The notes beneath the pieces are model-generated. The model worked only from the letters and a program-made list of their open reading frames with translations. It did not search any database and was not told where the DNA came from. The translations under genes and the position numbers were made by a program. From Trileptium ribeirensis (lineage: Eukaryota; Nematoda; Enoplea; Enoplida; Thoracostomopsidae), in assembly GCA_030248225.1 (NCBI GenBank), contig JASANE010030254.1, positions 62,001 to 126,000 of the forward strand: a stretch of DNA of 64,000 nucleotides, written 5' to 3'. Shown here piece by piece: positions 11,045 through 25,000 of this stretch; within the stretch, counting starts at the first letter, position 1, and every line of letters starts with the position of its first letter.

Positions 11045-12214
11045 GTTATGGATCTGTTACATACACAACACAGTATAGATTTCAGTAGTAAGTTTTGTGC
11101 TAAGGAAGTTAGAAAATTCAATCCCAATCCTTTCTTACCGGGACCTCTCACCCGCTTAGGAAAGATTTTACCCGCCCGTTTTGAATATATTCTGGCTCAT
11201 GGTCACGGACACGAAAGAGTCCGTTATTGTACTATTTATCTAGGTTACAAATGAGTACAAATCAAAGCCTAAATTTCGCCTCTTTGGCACTATATTTGAA
11301 AGATAATTTATTAAGGATTTTGGACCCTGATTAGTTTGTTGTGCCACGAATTACCGAAAATTGTTGTACCCGCAGTTATATTCAAAATGTACGTATGCGA
11401 GTAGGAAGGAAAAATGTTACACCGTTGTAGGACTCGAACCCAGGAGTCGTACTGAGATGATGAACCCACAAACTTGTACCCTTGTAAATGTACATTATGA
11501 ACCCGTATCGATTGTTTAACCTTACCTTTGATGATTCGCTATAACTTGCTGCATTTTAACCCATTAGTGATCTGTACCGTACCGACTCGATTATCATGTA
11601 CGATAGCGGTTGATTAAGGATGAGCAAAATCAAAACCCCACAATCCCATTGCGTACGCTTTGGCCCGCATATTCGAATTTACCTGTTTCGTTTTGCCGTC
11701 TTTAGCTTACCTGAACCTATTGTCTAATCGGAGTACCCTCGTATTAGTAGCCATTGTACCGAGCGTGTAGTTAGCCGAATGGCGCCTCTCGAAAACTGAT
11801 TATCATCTCGTACTACTTGTATGTTTTTCCCTCCAAATGGCTAAATAAATTAACTGTTCAGGAAAGTAGGAAAATTAGCCTACCCGAACATTTGATATAA
11901 TTTCACGTGGAACGATGATAGGAAATGGTGGCATGGACTCTTTGGCCTGAGACCAGGTGACAAAGCCAACCTCCCTAGAAACCTCAAAAGTGAAACCGCT
12001 TAGGATACGTGCGCAACCCGTCCGGCAGGATCAGACCACATCCTGTGAGGCGCTCCTGCGGCTTGCTAAGGTCTGTAGTCTCGTAGGATTGACCAGGAAA
12101 AAGAAAAATTGGAACCCATTTGGTCCCCCCTCGAGGTTACGATAGCCGGTGTCGTATGGGCATTACGTTTTGGAAGTGCGTAATGCAGCAGCGTCACTTC
12201 GATCTGATACACTA
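11045..12214 (+). repeat. 3' long inverted repeat of LTIR-A
   Basis: It matches directly 36010-37688 (the 5' repeat of copy B, which is in minus orientation) and, inverted, 38231-38850 (copy C) and 1-570. Shared blocks include ATTCTGGCTC..GGTCACGGA(C), GGAGTACCCTCGTA, GAGCCAACCTCCCTAG-like sequence near 11967, GCTCCTGCGGCTTGCTAAG (~12051) and GTGCGTAATGCAGCAGCGTC (~12177). The outer end is about 12214. Confidence 0.8.
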
Positions 12215-12933
12215 TCATGTCACTGGGTGCACGAGCAAAGGTGAAATTCCAGCCATTTGCTTTGTTCTTTAATAACCGATGCATTCTGTATCAGTATTGT
12301 CCACCACCCATATGATTTTAGTCTGTGGTTGCTATGATATATTCGCAAATGGTTGCTATATCAATATTGGCGGTACTTCAAGTAAGTATGTCTTTATTCG
12401 GTGTAGTTCTTATCACACTTATGATTAACAGTGTCAGAAGTTTCTGCATACAAAGGCAATTTCCTTTTGAAATAGTCACGTGAGTACGATGCCACCAGAC
12501 CAGAGCTCCACAGCTTACCACTGAAACATTGATGGTATTTTACAGCCATGTTATCTTGACTGGACGTTAGCTTATGTTTTGCCAATGGTAGTTTTCTGCC
12601 AAAATCGCACGTGCGCTTTAGTCAGCAACATAGTTAACATAAATAATTGTCAAGATCAACTAAACAGTTACCGAGATTCTAGAAAGAAGGTACACGAAGA
12701 AAAAGCGAACAACAGTAGCATACTGCATTCTTCGTCTATATCTTGTTCACAAGTAAACTAATTAAAACCCATATTTTAACACAAAGGGATTAATTTAAAA
12801 CGCCCATTAATACAACCTGAAAGGATTATTATTAAAACATTATATTTTTGTAACATCTTGCTTTGCCATGCTCACTCCTAGAAATCACTGAATTAACAAC
12901 GGCTTAACCTGACATAAAAGATAATTAACTTAC
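12215..12933. other. Intron sequence with no recognised feature
   Basis: This is the part of the intron after clathrin exon 11 that is not occupied by LTIR-A. It is AT-rich, with short stop-limited frames only. A 63-codon minus-strand frame (12394-12585) has no family resemblance that I recognise. Confidence 0.6.
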
Positions 12934-13026
12934 TTTCTGTGGAATATTGGCACGTAAATAGACAGATAATGCTAAAGTGGCATCAGCTTGTTTTACCAGA
13001 TCGCCAAGTTCTTCACTGCATTCAAG
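12934..13026 (-). CDS. Chc: Clathrin heavy chain exon 11 (residues ~458-488)
   Basis: 93 nt, 31 codons, phase 0. It encodes [20 protein letters not shown] and [11 protein letters not shown]. The family motif [25 protein letters not shown] is complete. The acceptor is aaaatcttcag and the donor GTAAGTTA. The following exon (expected to begin VIQCFAE) was not found in the 12.9 kb to the left edge, which is taken up mostly by LTIR copy A, so that intron is at least 12.9 kb long. Confidence 0.95.
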
Positions 13027-16000
13027 CTGAAGATTTTAAGGTAAAATATTTATGTTTAAAATAATAAACCGCTATTTTTCCTAACAAAAGTAAACTCGTG
13101 TGCGGGGAGAAACGGAGCAATAGTTTAGATAGTCTGCGCTTAAAGCCAAAATTTAGTTTTCTGAGCCACACTCATAGTCTCATAAAAACAGTAATACATC
13201 AACACTATATTAGTTGCAACGTTATGACCATTCACAGCATATATCAAAACATGGATCTCCTTTTCTCTTTTCCAGGACTTTTTCTTTCTCAATTAACCAC
13301 CGGAGAAAACTTGAAATTCATAGATCAATTTGTCAATGTCAATTATAACGTTACGTTCTAGGCACCAAGCACTTCCCGTAGTAGATACATATCGCAGAAG
13401 AATAGAAGAGAATGAAATAAGAAAATCGCGAAATGAGCTGTGTGTGGGTAAGAATATGCCCGTTATATCAGTATAGTAAACATAGCACACAGCACAAATC
13501 ACTTTCGTCATATTCAACAAAGCCCAACACCAATAGACCGTTAAATAAAGTAGTTGAAAAGCTGTTTTTAGGCTATATATGTTTTTGCAGCGCTCGTGGG
13601 GCTATTTCTGAACCATTTTAGCGTTTTTCGTTAAACAGTAAACATAGAACATTTTTTACATTAAGAAGTGTTCCGATCCCAACCAAGCCCCCTTTCCGAG
13701 CTATGCCCCTGTGAAAATCCTGTCCCTGATTTTGGTCCAGACACAACACGGGTCACATCCTCTGGCAAAAAAAATCAGCGAATGAAGAAGCCAGTAGTAT
13801 AAGACCCCATAAGGTTATTCCTTAACTCCAACACAGTGTTGTATACGGATACCAACGTATTATCAACAACCAGGATTAAAACCAAATCCAGGACTCAAAA
13901 TATGCGTTCTTATCGTTCAGCCATTTTAGATGTATAAATATTATATTCCGCGAAATCAACGTAAGTCAATTTCATGAGTTGTTTGGATCCGAAAATTAGA
14001 ATATTCTCGTCAGTTCTAAATGAGTGAGTGCCACTTTTTAGCTGAAAAGAGCGAATGCTTCTTTTATAGGCTGGCAAATGTTATCGTAATTTTCCCAAAG
14101 CCCTTGACGGACCCTAAGCTAATCCATGGTAGCCGTACCAACAAGCGATATGAATTTATAACATGCTATGTATTACAACATTAAAATACCTAAAACCATG
14201 TGGTTTGCTAGTCTGGCAACTATGATAAATTAGTTTTCCCCAGACATGAACTGGGAGACTGAAAAACTCAGAAATGCTTATACTGAAATACTGATTCGTA
14301 GTAAATATACAATAATAACGTGTATTATATGGTAAAACTCTATCGACTGACGGTAACTGTAGTAGCCCAAGAGGCAAAAAATTTGGCATTTTTAATTCCA
14401 AAGGTGAAAAACTGGCATATTTTTACCTCGCGGAAAAAACTCGGTCTATTTTTGCCATGTAGAAAAGTATCTGGGGTGATCTGTGGGAACCTACAAATGC
14501 CTGGATGCTGAACTGGGTACACCTGATCGAAATACCTAAGCCTCCTTTTATGGGAAAGCCAAGATGACCCTGGAGAGTTGTAATTCAAAACGTTGAGGAA
14601 CACCAAGTGGCAGAAATTAAGCATCTTCAATTCGTATCGGATTTGTTACAGTATGTGTAGGAAATCACTGGCGCCATGCAAAAATAACGATCGGCACACA
14701 ATTACGTTTTAATATGTAAAAATTAAACATTACAAGAAAAAGATTTATGATATAAGACGGAAAAACAATTTTTTGCACATTGAAGCGTAATTTACGAAAC
14801 TACGCTAGCTCCGTTTCAATAAAAGAACACTCGTTCAATCAAACACAGTTATGGAGGCTTAGAAGGTCCAGCACCAACAAAAACACTGAGTGACTGAACA
14901 AACACTTCATCCTATTCCACACCAAACTCCAATAATTGAGTGGGCATTATACGGACGAAAATGACGGGCATAAAACACCTGATTGATGAGCCCATAAAAC
15001 ATTTATTATAAGTGATGTTCGCATTGCCGTACGATGCAAAGAACTAACGGCAGTTTAGTGTAGTAATATTTTGTTAATCTAAAAACGCTCGCTCAAATAA
15101 TCCTTTACGCAATCGTTATACGTAGTCCTATAGCGGCAAAAGTACCAAAAATAACAGGGTAAAACAAAATGTACTTTTTCATCGATGTTTAACAAGAAGT
15201 TGACTGATTCTAAGGCTAACACAATTTTATGGAATGGGTCGGTCAAACAAATATCATTCTATACCGATCGAGCGACTTATGCACGTTAATAACAAACTTT
15301 GTCTTCTTTCAACCATTTTTCGAGCAACTGCTTTCGATTTTGCTGAAGAACAGGCCGGCATAATTCGAGCGATTCATATTTGTTTAATTGCCCTTGGTCC
15401 AACAAAATTCCGAAATATTGAAGCAACGGTGATGTTTGGCCCGTCTGCGTTGGAGCTTGTTGAAATTTTTGGATTGTTGCGGGAGTTCGAAGAATACCCT
15501 GAAAAGTATAATGAAAGGTGACCTACAGCGAAAGCTCCAATAGGCCGTTTCGGGCTATCGTCTTGCTGCAAATACAAGAGAGATGCCATATACGCTGTTA
15601 ATATCCTTGATTATCTAAACGAAACTAGTATCTCTCAAGCAAGGGTGAAACGGAGAGAGTCTGGTTTCATTATTAAGCTATTTTGTTTAATCACCTGTAC
15701 CGGGATGTGTTTGATGTATATGCCACCCTAAAACTTCTTGAACACTGAACCCTTTGAAAATCCTAAAACCTCGTCGACCCTAAACGAATTGAAAACAACT
15801 GACAACACAACGAGTGTTTTGTGCATATCACTATATAAACAAACTATCGTACTCAGCCTGCCGGAAAACCTATATAGACAATTCTTAATGATCTGTACGC
15901 AATGCGTAACGAAACAGCTGAAGACTATATTCTGGAAATCAGGTTCATTGGCCCCAAACCCATGAAAAGGTATAAAATATGTAGATTCTAGAGCTCTAGA

Positions 16001-19000
16001 TAACCGAATCATTGTATTTAGTTTTCTGAAATACCAATATATTGAGCATTTTTGATACCCTGCATGCAATACATAATCAGACAAATGAAAACGCACATTT
16101 TGGAAATCGCGCTCGTCGTCCGTTAATCCGTTAAAACACCATGAAAAGGTATAATATAGTCAAGTTGAACTCTAGATAACAAAACCATCGTATCCGGCGT
16201 GCTTGATAACCTAATAGGCCCTCATTGTAAGGTAGAAACAATTGATAACACGGTTAAATTTGAAAAATCGATATTTCTGGCAAAGTGTGAAGCAAAATAA
16301 CCGGCCCATGCAGTGGTGCCACAAAAAAGAGTAGTCAGCAAAGCTACAGATCTCGATGAGCTGATTCTGCATCCATTGCCTGATTTGATTGGAACGCCTT
16401 ATTATTTCGAAGCGAAGTGTATGTCGCGAGATATGGGCTGCGAAATATTGGTACCCGTATGGCCAGATTAGGCAAAGAATCCTTAATAACCTATTTTTGC
16501 CATTTTGACCCGCAAGATGGAGTCGGAGGTCCTTGCGAACAACTAAATGGCACATCGTCATCACTTTTGCTTTCGAGGAAAAAATTTTTCGAAAACCGTC
16601 CACCCTAAAATAAGTTATGAATGACACCGACTGACAAAAAAATTTACAAAATTTTCCCTATGGCGTCCTGTGGAAACACCGCTAGATTTGCTCGCTCCGT
16701 TTCAACTACTCTAACTTACTACTTTGATACTACTTAACCTCGACGTACGAGGTACAAGATAAGACATACTGGGCTCTCGATTAGCTGATACTTTTGTAAT
16801 GGGCATGAACCGAGCCCTACTGGTCCCGCATATGAAGCAACGGGCATTTGTTGCATTTGGCAACAAAATTGTTTGCTTGCTCCAGCTAAAAACTCTTCCA
16901 GTTGCAATAAAAACTTTAAAATTTTACAAAAATACCATTCTGAAGCGAAAAATTGGATTAAATAAAAAACCCGTTAAAAAGTTTTTAACATCAATAAAGA
17001 AGCATTGGCAGCGTTCCAAAACCCATTTATTAACAATTTTAGCGTTTTTCATTTAAACACATTAATTTTAGATTTAGAAGCCGGTCGATCCCAACCTCCG
17101 GTTGAACGAGTGGGCGCACCGCTTTCGTGACCCCGCACTCTACAAACCGGGGGTGGGAGGGCTCTCACCTACGGTCTGATCCGAGCCCCCGATTCGATCC
17201 ACTTATAAATTTTGAATCAGGGTGCCTCCGACTGATGCCCCGCGGCCCACGAGGGTCCGTTGAGAAGTTAGCGCACCCTACCAAACCTGGCGCTCTCAAT
17301 TTACGCGCCTTGTTCAATCCACTATTTTCAGCGAATGGAGAAGCTAGATGCCCAACCAAAACTTCATTACTTCACTCGTTTCGTACGCTTGATTGACGCA
17401 AAAGTCATTCTGAAACAATCTTGAACCATTTTGTACCAATAGCATTATAACTCGTGCTTTCATGTACTAGAATATGTCAACTAATAAATTTGATGAAAAT
17501 AACACAACATTTGGCAAAGTTTACACCACTAACCTGTGGAGCGTTTGCAGCAATTTTCGCTGCCTCCGAATAGTTTCCCGACGCGAATAGAGTGTTAAAC
17601 TTCCGAACGAACAGATCTTCTGCGCCGGGCAAATTAGCTCGTGTTGCCAGCGAGAGAGCTAAGTCAGGATTTTGCAATGTGTTAGTGATGTACGGAACAA
17701 TATTGTCGTCTTCTACACTAACCGATAGTACCTGTTTCAAAAAAGCACACTTGAAGTTACGTGATCCCAAACAAATAATGAAACCAAGTATTGTGGTCAT
17801 GGCCACAATCTTTTCGAAGTGTCACCACTGTTGTACGAAATATCGCAACCTGGTATGAGGATAGCCCAAAATATTCTTAAGCCTAGTCCCAGATCCAACC
17901 TTATAATATAGATACGATAGCGATATTGTGATTTCAGAAACTGACAGCAATTCTACAAATAATAAGGCATGAACTGGGTACGAACAAGAAACCAAAATAA
18001 CAATTTAATTATCGTTTGCGAGCTAAACTCAAAACAGACAGTCGCTAGGACAGTTGAGCCACAAGATTCATTTGTGCGAGCCATAATTTTTGTTCGTATT
18101 ACAAAACAAATTTGTAGTTATACAAAACAGTTTACAGCCAGCGCAATGTTAAAGAAATGATTTTGCCACTGAAAAAGGATATAATTTGACTTTAGAGTGT
18201 AGTTAGTGAAACGAGCGCATCGAAAAAATCTTACAGGTTAGAAAAATTTTCTTACTGGGAATTGGAAAAGGAACGCCTGGGCCATTTATGTAATCTGGGA
18301 AAACTATATTTTTTATCGTGCAAATCAGCTTTACCAGGCAGGGTTGCATCAAGATGGGTATTTAAATGGACCCTTGGGATCCCGAAGAAACTAAATTAGT
18401 CATATCTCCTTAACGCCCAGTGAGATTCGGCCGCCAATGGTTCAGTTTGTTCAGATCAAAGCTCTATATAGCTATTTATACACAGAATTCACTTTCTTGG
18501 CGATGAGAAAAGTCCCTAATTAAAGTACACTACGCAATACACTTTTAAGACAAAATAGAGATTTACGATATTTCCAAGCATATGTAACAATCCATGCTGG
18601 ATCGTTACGAGATAGGTTAATCCTGGTCACGGTATAATGGCAACATATACGAATATGACTACGTATGTTTTCTCTGAAATCGAAACCCAGTGACGATGGC
18701 TGCAGGAACCCGAAGTTATCAGCTCGCCCTCGTATGTATATATGCAAGCCCTCACTGTGTAGGTAATTGAAACGAATTAGAAATCACTATATATATGTAG
18801 ATAATTGGAACAAATTAGAAATAAATATATGTTTATATGTATACATAATATATGTATAGGTAACTGGAAGAAATGAGGAACCACTATATCTATATATATA
18901 CAGTCAACCGGGGTAATGGAATAGTTGGGAAATCATCACCTGTGCAGTTTACTGGTATTGCTTTGATAGCGGTGCCCAACTGATAATATCCAGAGGCCTA

Positions 19001-22000
19001 AATACGTTAATTACGCTGCAATGACTCTAACCCTCCGGGTGACCACATATTTTTTAAAAAATACTTGGGTGCCATTGTTACCTCGCTCTGGGGCTAAATT
19101 GGCAGCTAAACGTTTTACCTACAGTATTTGCACCATATGCCATTGTTGCGCTGCAACGGGGCAACAATGGTACCGTAGTAAGTTCTTAAAAATAACTGGT
19201 GTTAGCCCAGGACACAAACAGCAACACCTGAGCCAATCATTCACTCAAAATCGTAACTTAACAATAAAAAGAAAACAAGGCAATTCCCATAACCAGAATT
19301 TTCGAAAAAAACTCGTATTTCTAAGCTTTCCATGCTCTAAATTTTGTTAAACAATGTTTCAATGACAATAATAACGGCTTCATGCATAATAAAATGCGGT
19401 GTTAGGGGATCCTTAAGGCGGTATAATATTTCTTCCACAGAAAACCGCCCCTCGCCTTTCTTATCCGGCGATTTGAATTTGTCCGCGGGGCCGCATGGGT
19501 GAATAAAATTGATCTGAAACACAACGTCGAGCGGACTGCGTTCCTTAACCGCTTCAACTGTCCCGAGCCACCATTTCCCTTCATAAATCACGGCTACGAA
19601 GTGACCATAGGACAACTGTGCGATTCCAGCAGGCCCGTTACCCGGAATAATGACGTTTCGCGAAAAGTCGACAATTTGAGAACGCTTGGCAGCCCTTGTG
19701 GTCGGATTGTCCGCCGTTCTAGTAACGCCGCCACTCCCAGAAGCGAACACTTCATCCGTGCCATTAGCTTGCTCGTCGCCACTTTCAAAATCGTCGAGTG
19801 TCACGCTTTTTCCGGCAACCACCTTTGATAGTCTGCCCCGTTTCGGCCGCGGTGCACCTTCGTTTTCGTAACGCCGATTTTGGAAGTGCGAAATGATGAC
19901 CGCATTCACTGCATCGTTATCTGCCGCCTGTGGCAACTGTTCTAATACTTTTGACGCGACCAAAGGAAATAAGCCAGTCTTCGGGAAACCAGCCATTAAA
20001 TTATTCTTGATACTATTAACTCCAATGTCTACCAATACCTTTTTCACCATTCCAGGAAACTTCGGCTTTGGAACGAAATTCTGACGCGGATTTTCTTCCT
20101 TAAATTTAGATAGTTCTTTTTCCAAGCACGTTTCAAAGGTGTAAAGAAACCGACGTCCAATGGCTGGCACAGGTGAGTCGCGTTGGGAGACAGACAAATA
20201 AACAAAATGTTATTGTCGACGCAAAATTCAATGACCTCGTAGCAGAAGTGTGAAATGAGGTTGCCCCCGATTAGAACTTTGACACCTTTGAGGCCACTGC
20301 GTGAGGTTTGAAAACATTGAAGAACCAGAATCGGAATGACACAAGATCGATCCACCGTAAAATACGTTATAGTATATAAACAAAATACATTTTAAAACCA
20401 CAAACAAAATAAAAATCCATACAACATTATTTACAAATATTTTACCATGAATTCAGGGCAAATTCTGAACGTCTGAATCAGCATTCCAAGTAACCGTTTA
20501 TACTTTTATCAGATGATATATATTTACACATTTTATCACTGATACTAATGGCATGGAATTCAATGATACTGATTCACACCTATTCGCTGAGCGTGGAGGC
20601 TGCGTCACGTGCGGCAGCTTTCCATATTTTACGATTTTGGGCTAAATCGCTCCTGTACCATCGGGTTTGTTATTCAATGTTCATACAGACATTATTTCAG
20701 AAAGTGCAATTAACTCCTCTCTAGCTGTCAGATTAGCAATTAGATTCAGTACTGCTATTAGTATCGTACACATGGCAATTGTGTGACCACTGGCAAACAG
20801 TAGTTAAAGTAAATTTGCTTCATTCAACTGACGAAATAAACACTGAAACGAAAGATCCAAACGAGCATGCATCTGTTGTTACCTCACCTGTGGTGATAGT
20901 CGGCGTGTTTATATAACAATAAATAAGTTAGCAACCTACCAGGGAGTAACCGGAATTCCGGTTCCGGCGAAAATCGTGTTCCGGTTGCGGTTCCGGCAAA
21001 GGGCAAAAACCATACCGGAACCGGAATTCCGGTTTAAAAATTTTGTTTGAAATTTTCCACGTTTTTTGCTTCATCTTGTAATCCAAACATATATAATATA
21101 TATTATACAATAATCAAGCTCCACTACAACCAAGCAAAAGAAAAGATTAACTAACCAATTTGTCGTGTGAAACGTAAGTAGGGCACATAATTTGAGCAGG
21201 AATTTTTCATAATAACCTGCAGGAGTTTGTTAAATCAAAGCCAGGTCAATGCTTGTAGCAGCTATTTTACACATCCAGAAGTCTGTGGGATACGTTTTAA
21301 TTAAACCGGTCCAACTCGGTAACAGAGTATGGCTTACGCAGAAGTACTTAGGCTATGCTTGGCTAACATAAATTGCGTCAAGCACCCGCCATTGCGCTTG
21401 TAAACTTGGCAAATCAGTCTAAATTGAAGTAAACTAACGTTATCTGCAACGCAGCTAGAAACTGCTTTCTTGGCAATGAACTATATTTATTGAAACTGTG
21501 CGAGCAGCATCACAGTGTCTCATTTATAGCATTCCGATTAGAAAGTTATCATCATTATGATCTAACTGACGGGCACTGTTTGTCCAACGCTAGCATAAAC
21601 AGTGTCTCTGACCAGTGATCAGAAAATTACCTTCTATCTATTGTTTTCTCTTAGAATCGTATAAACCAATAATTTTAAGTTTATTACAGAACATGCTAAA
21701 AACGTATGTGTAGTAAAGGGAGGCGACTGGAGACAGAGCGAAAGTGTGTATTCTTCGCTCCAAGCTTTGTAAGCACATTCAATTTGACGCAGTATACGCA
21801 ATGGTGTATAGTGGAAGACATTTTTTGCTTTGAATGTCCAAAAACCGACATATTTGATCGATAAGTAAACATTATTAGCTTCCTCAGGGTCTTTAAAGTT
21901 TCAGAAAGGCAATAATACCATCGCAATACGTTAAGTTTAATGTAAAAGTTATTTTTAATGCATTTTAAATCCACTATACCTTCATTTCTTCCATCATCTG

Positions 22001-25000
22001 TTTTACAATATATAAATTTCGAAGACCAGGTTCCGGATCCGGTTTAAATGGACGGTTCCGGTTGCTGGTTCCGGTAAATTTCGGTTCCGGTTATTCCCTG
22101 GGACCTACCTGACTTTGTTGCAGCGAATCGCATACCCATCTTGCAGCTTCGACCCTGACACAATGGCACACCCTTAACAGCACCAACACACCAGTCGTCG
22201 CTGACGTTTGCCACCTTGTATATCGCCATCGGTGGAAAGAGGGTGCCGGCTGCGCTGCCACAAAACATTAAGGATACGTTGGCTTTTGTAGTATTCCTAA
22301 TATTGCACACATACTTGCAGTGTCGCCGTGTTATGACTTTCTTGGGCTTCGGATTATCAGCAAAATTTGACTCGTCATAATTGAATATATTATTTGTCGG
22401 AACTCCTTCTGGTATAGCATTTTTCAAATTTTTGAAAAAATTCTGAATAACTTCTGGTGAAACTTTGCCGCGACTGATGGGCAAATCCTTCAACACTTTA
22501 GCCTGAAGGGTGACATGGCGACTTAAAAATTACTTAATCCAATCTGGACCCGGCATGTTCTGATTGAATTCTCCAACCCGACGGTCATTTCGGTCCAGAT
22601 AGTTTTTAGTTATGCAACGAACGTCGAGTTCTGTTAACGGAAACCCCCAATCTGCAGCAACCAAAATTTTCTGAACAAGCAAGGCTTCTGTATCGGCTCC
22701 AAGTGCCGTGGGATGACCCACTGGTCCAATATCATCACGATTTAGATGTAACTGAATTGTGCCGCGCGGTATTCTATAAATCTAGTGAGCTCTTTTCTGA
22801 GAAATTTCGCCGTTCTTAATACGAGTGACCGCAATTTTTAAATCATCTGGCGTATATTTTGTCGCATATGTCCGTGCATAACGATTTCTTATATACCCAT
22901 TGCATTCAGGTTACTTAATTAAATTATAATTAATATCACGAATAAATAACTTTTCGCTGCATAAACTAAATGTTCATAAAGCCTTATGACATCTGAAAAT
23001 GTTAGGAGGAGTAGCAGATTAATAGCCTGTTCACAAATTATTGATCCTAATCTTACTGAATTTGAAACATATCAACAAATAATGAATAATTCTGAACTAT
23101 CAACCAAGATTGACTCTATGATTGACAGTTTAAAAAGTTTAAAGTTAATGGTAGAAAAGTCTGCTTCAAAAGACGATGTAATTAGCTTGATCTCTAAAAT
23201 TGACTCAGATTTTAATGATGTTAAACAGTCGCTGGAATTCTTAGGAAATGAAATTGACGATGTTAAAAAACTTACTAATGATAATACTAATAAAATCAAA
23301 AACCTTGAGGTAACACAATTAGTGACCAAAAATAATATCAATTATCTTTCCCCGCAATACCATGCGCTTGATTGGAGTCTGCGTAGAAACCATATTGTTG
23401 TTTATGGAATAAAGGAATGTTCTGATATCGGTACTCCTCTTGAGAGAATGCGACAAGGGTATGACGCAGCGTTTACTTTCATCAATACTAAACTTCAATA
23501 TAAGCCGCCTGTATTGTTGCTGAAAGGTGCGGAAAGGATGGGAAAACCAGACCGTGGCCGCTCGACACCCCGTCCAGTCAAAATCAAGTTCATCCAAGCG
23601 ATCGATAAGTTTGCCGTCATGGGTTCGTACATCAACGTCCGAAATTCCCTGCTGGCTGAAGGTATTCGTGTCCGGAATGATCTACCCGAGAGTGTTCGAA
23701 AGTTCCGAGCTGCGACATATAAAGACATGGACCGACTCTACAAGGCCAAACAACCGGGGCGTTTCGTTGGTGACGGGGTCAGTCTTCATAACGGAAAGAT
23801 GTTCGAAGGTCCAGCGGATTAGTTTCCCAGATTGGTTAATGATCTGATTGGTAGTGGTCAATGATTCCATATTATTCCCAATGATACCCCGGACAATGAC
23901 TGTATGTTACGTTTATGTTGTTATATGTATTGTTGACATGTTCTTATTTCTGATCACTAACAGTAAGTTTCATAAAAATGCTTAAAATTATAAGTTGGAA
24001 ATGATGCAGTTCACACCAGATCTGCTTGTGATCACGGAGACATGGCGTTTTGATGTCGATTATGCTAACTTAAACGTATGTGATTTTTTGTTTTTTAAAA
24101 ACAGAATCCCTGCAAGAGGACATCAAAATCGGAATTCAGGTGGCGCCGCCATTTATGTGCGTTTTTCGCTGAAACCTGGTATAACACAGTGTTCTTGTGA
24201 GGTGGAAAATGTAATCTGCCTCAAACTAGACAAGGCATACTTTAGCGCGCACAATGATATCTGCTTATGCACTCTCTATTTTAGCCCTGAAGGCCAGCCA
24301 TGGCACGCCACTTTAGGATACGATATTTCTGACAAATTATCAACAGAAATATCATATTATGCTTCTTTAGGAGAATGCATCATTACTGGTGATTTTGATG
24401 CCAAGATTGGTCATTACAATTTACCAGCTATAGAACCACAAAACAACAACGAACCATTCTTTCCAAATCAATATGAATTGGTAACCTTTAATAACAGATT
24501 ATCATTAGATGGTAGACTTGACAACTTCGGGTGGAAATTTATAGATCTGTGCGAAACGTGTGATTTAGTAGTGATGAATGGTAGAATAGGAAGATATTTT
24601 ATTGCGGGAGGAGAATTTACTTACTATCGTACGGATCGAACTCGTAATACCCATAGAAGTAACATAGATTTTGTAATTTGTACAAAAAATGTGCAAGCCT
24701 TTTTGCAGACATTTATGTACATATAGATAGTTGTATGTCGGATCACAGACCCATAGAGTTTATTTTAAATTGGGAATATACTGATAGGTTCAAAAATGCT
24801 CAAATAACAATGGTAACGAGATTGCATACTTCTGGCGCTAAAGTGGTTCGTTGGAAAACTGAATATAAACAAATGTACGTAGATCGCATAAATTCAAATC
24901 ATGTGGCGCAGATCTTTTCTCGTATACAAGAGAACGATGATATTTCCAAATTTATTGGAGCTATTGATTCGGCTATTTGGCATGCAGCAGGAACAGAAAT

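Larger units (their letters stand above)
1..12214 (+). mobile_element. LTIR copy A: large non-coding element with long terminal inverted repeats
   Basis: The element is defined by comparison with copies B and C in this window. Positions 1-~570 match the reverse complement of ~11045-11660 along their length: both carry the GTACGACTCCT block, the TTTTTCCTACTCGCA block and the GGTCCCGGTA block. The ends are therefore long inverted repeats. Internal landmarks in order are: a GATGCCTCGTAGGGCATC palindrome near 625; a segment near 1100-1300 shared with B (34600-34760) and C (41000-41160); a tandem array (1470-2090); a TTTATATAAA-rich block (3100-3835); a block ending in CTTTTATGGCC repeats (5050; 9727-10036); a TA microsatellite; and a 45-bp minisatellite. 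Tigger-1 (5115-9702) interrupts it. No ORF is conserved among the copies. The right end is near 12214 (TGATACACT); the left end is off the window. Superfamily unknown. Confidence 0.75.
15499..17533. other. Clathrin intron 9-10 (2.0 kb)
   Basis: Holds GAAACGGAG-family copy 1 (15625-16705). Downstream, a GC-richer patch around 17090-17290 contains a ~60-bp segment (17205-17265: TTTGAATCAGGGTGCCTCCG and GACTGATGCC) that recurs at 63494-63545. Confidence 0.7.

Noticed and set aside
14809..14821. GCTAGCTCCGTTTCA as a seventh GAAACGGAG-family end
   Set aside because: No adjoining family sequence could be followed to the left, so the match is too short to call.
15234..15521. 95-codon plus-strand open frame
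   Set aside because: It is the antisense of clathrin exon 10 (15298-15498), whose minus-strand translation matches the family perfectly.
15728..16627. 122- and 138-codon minus-strand frames in the GAAACGGAG element
   Set aside because: Not conserved in copies 2-4 of the family.
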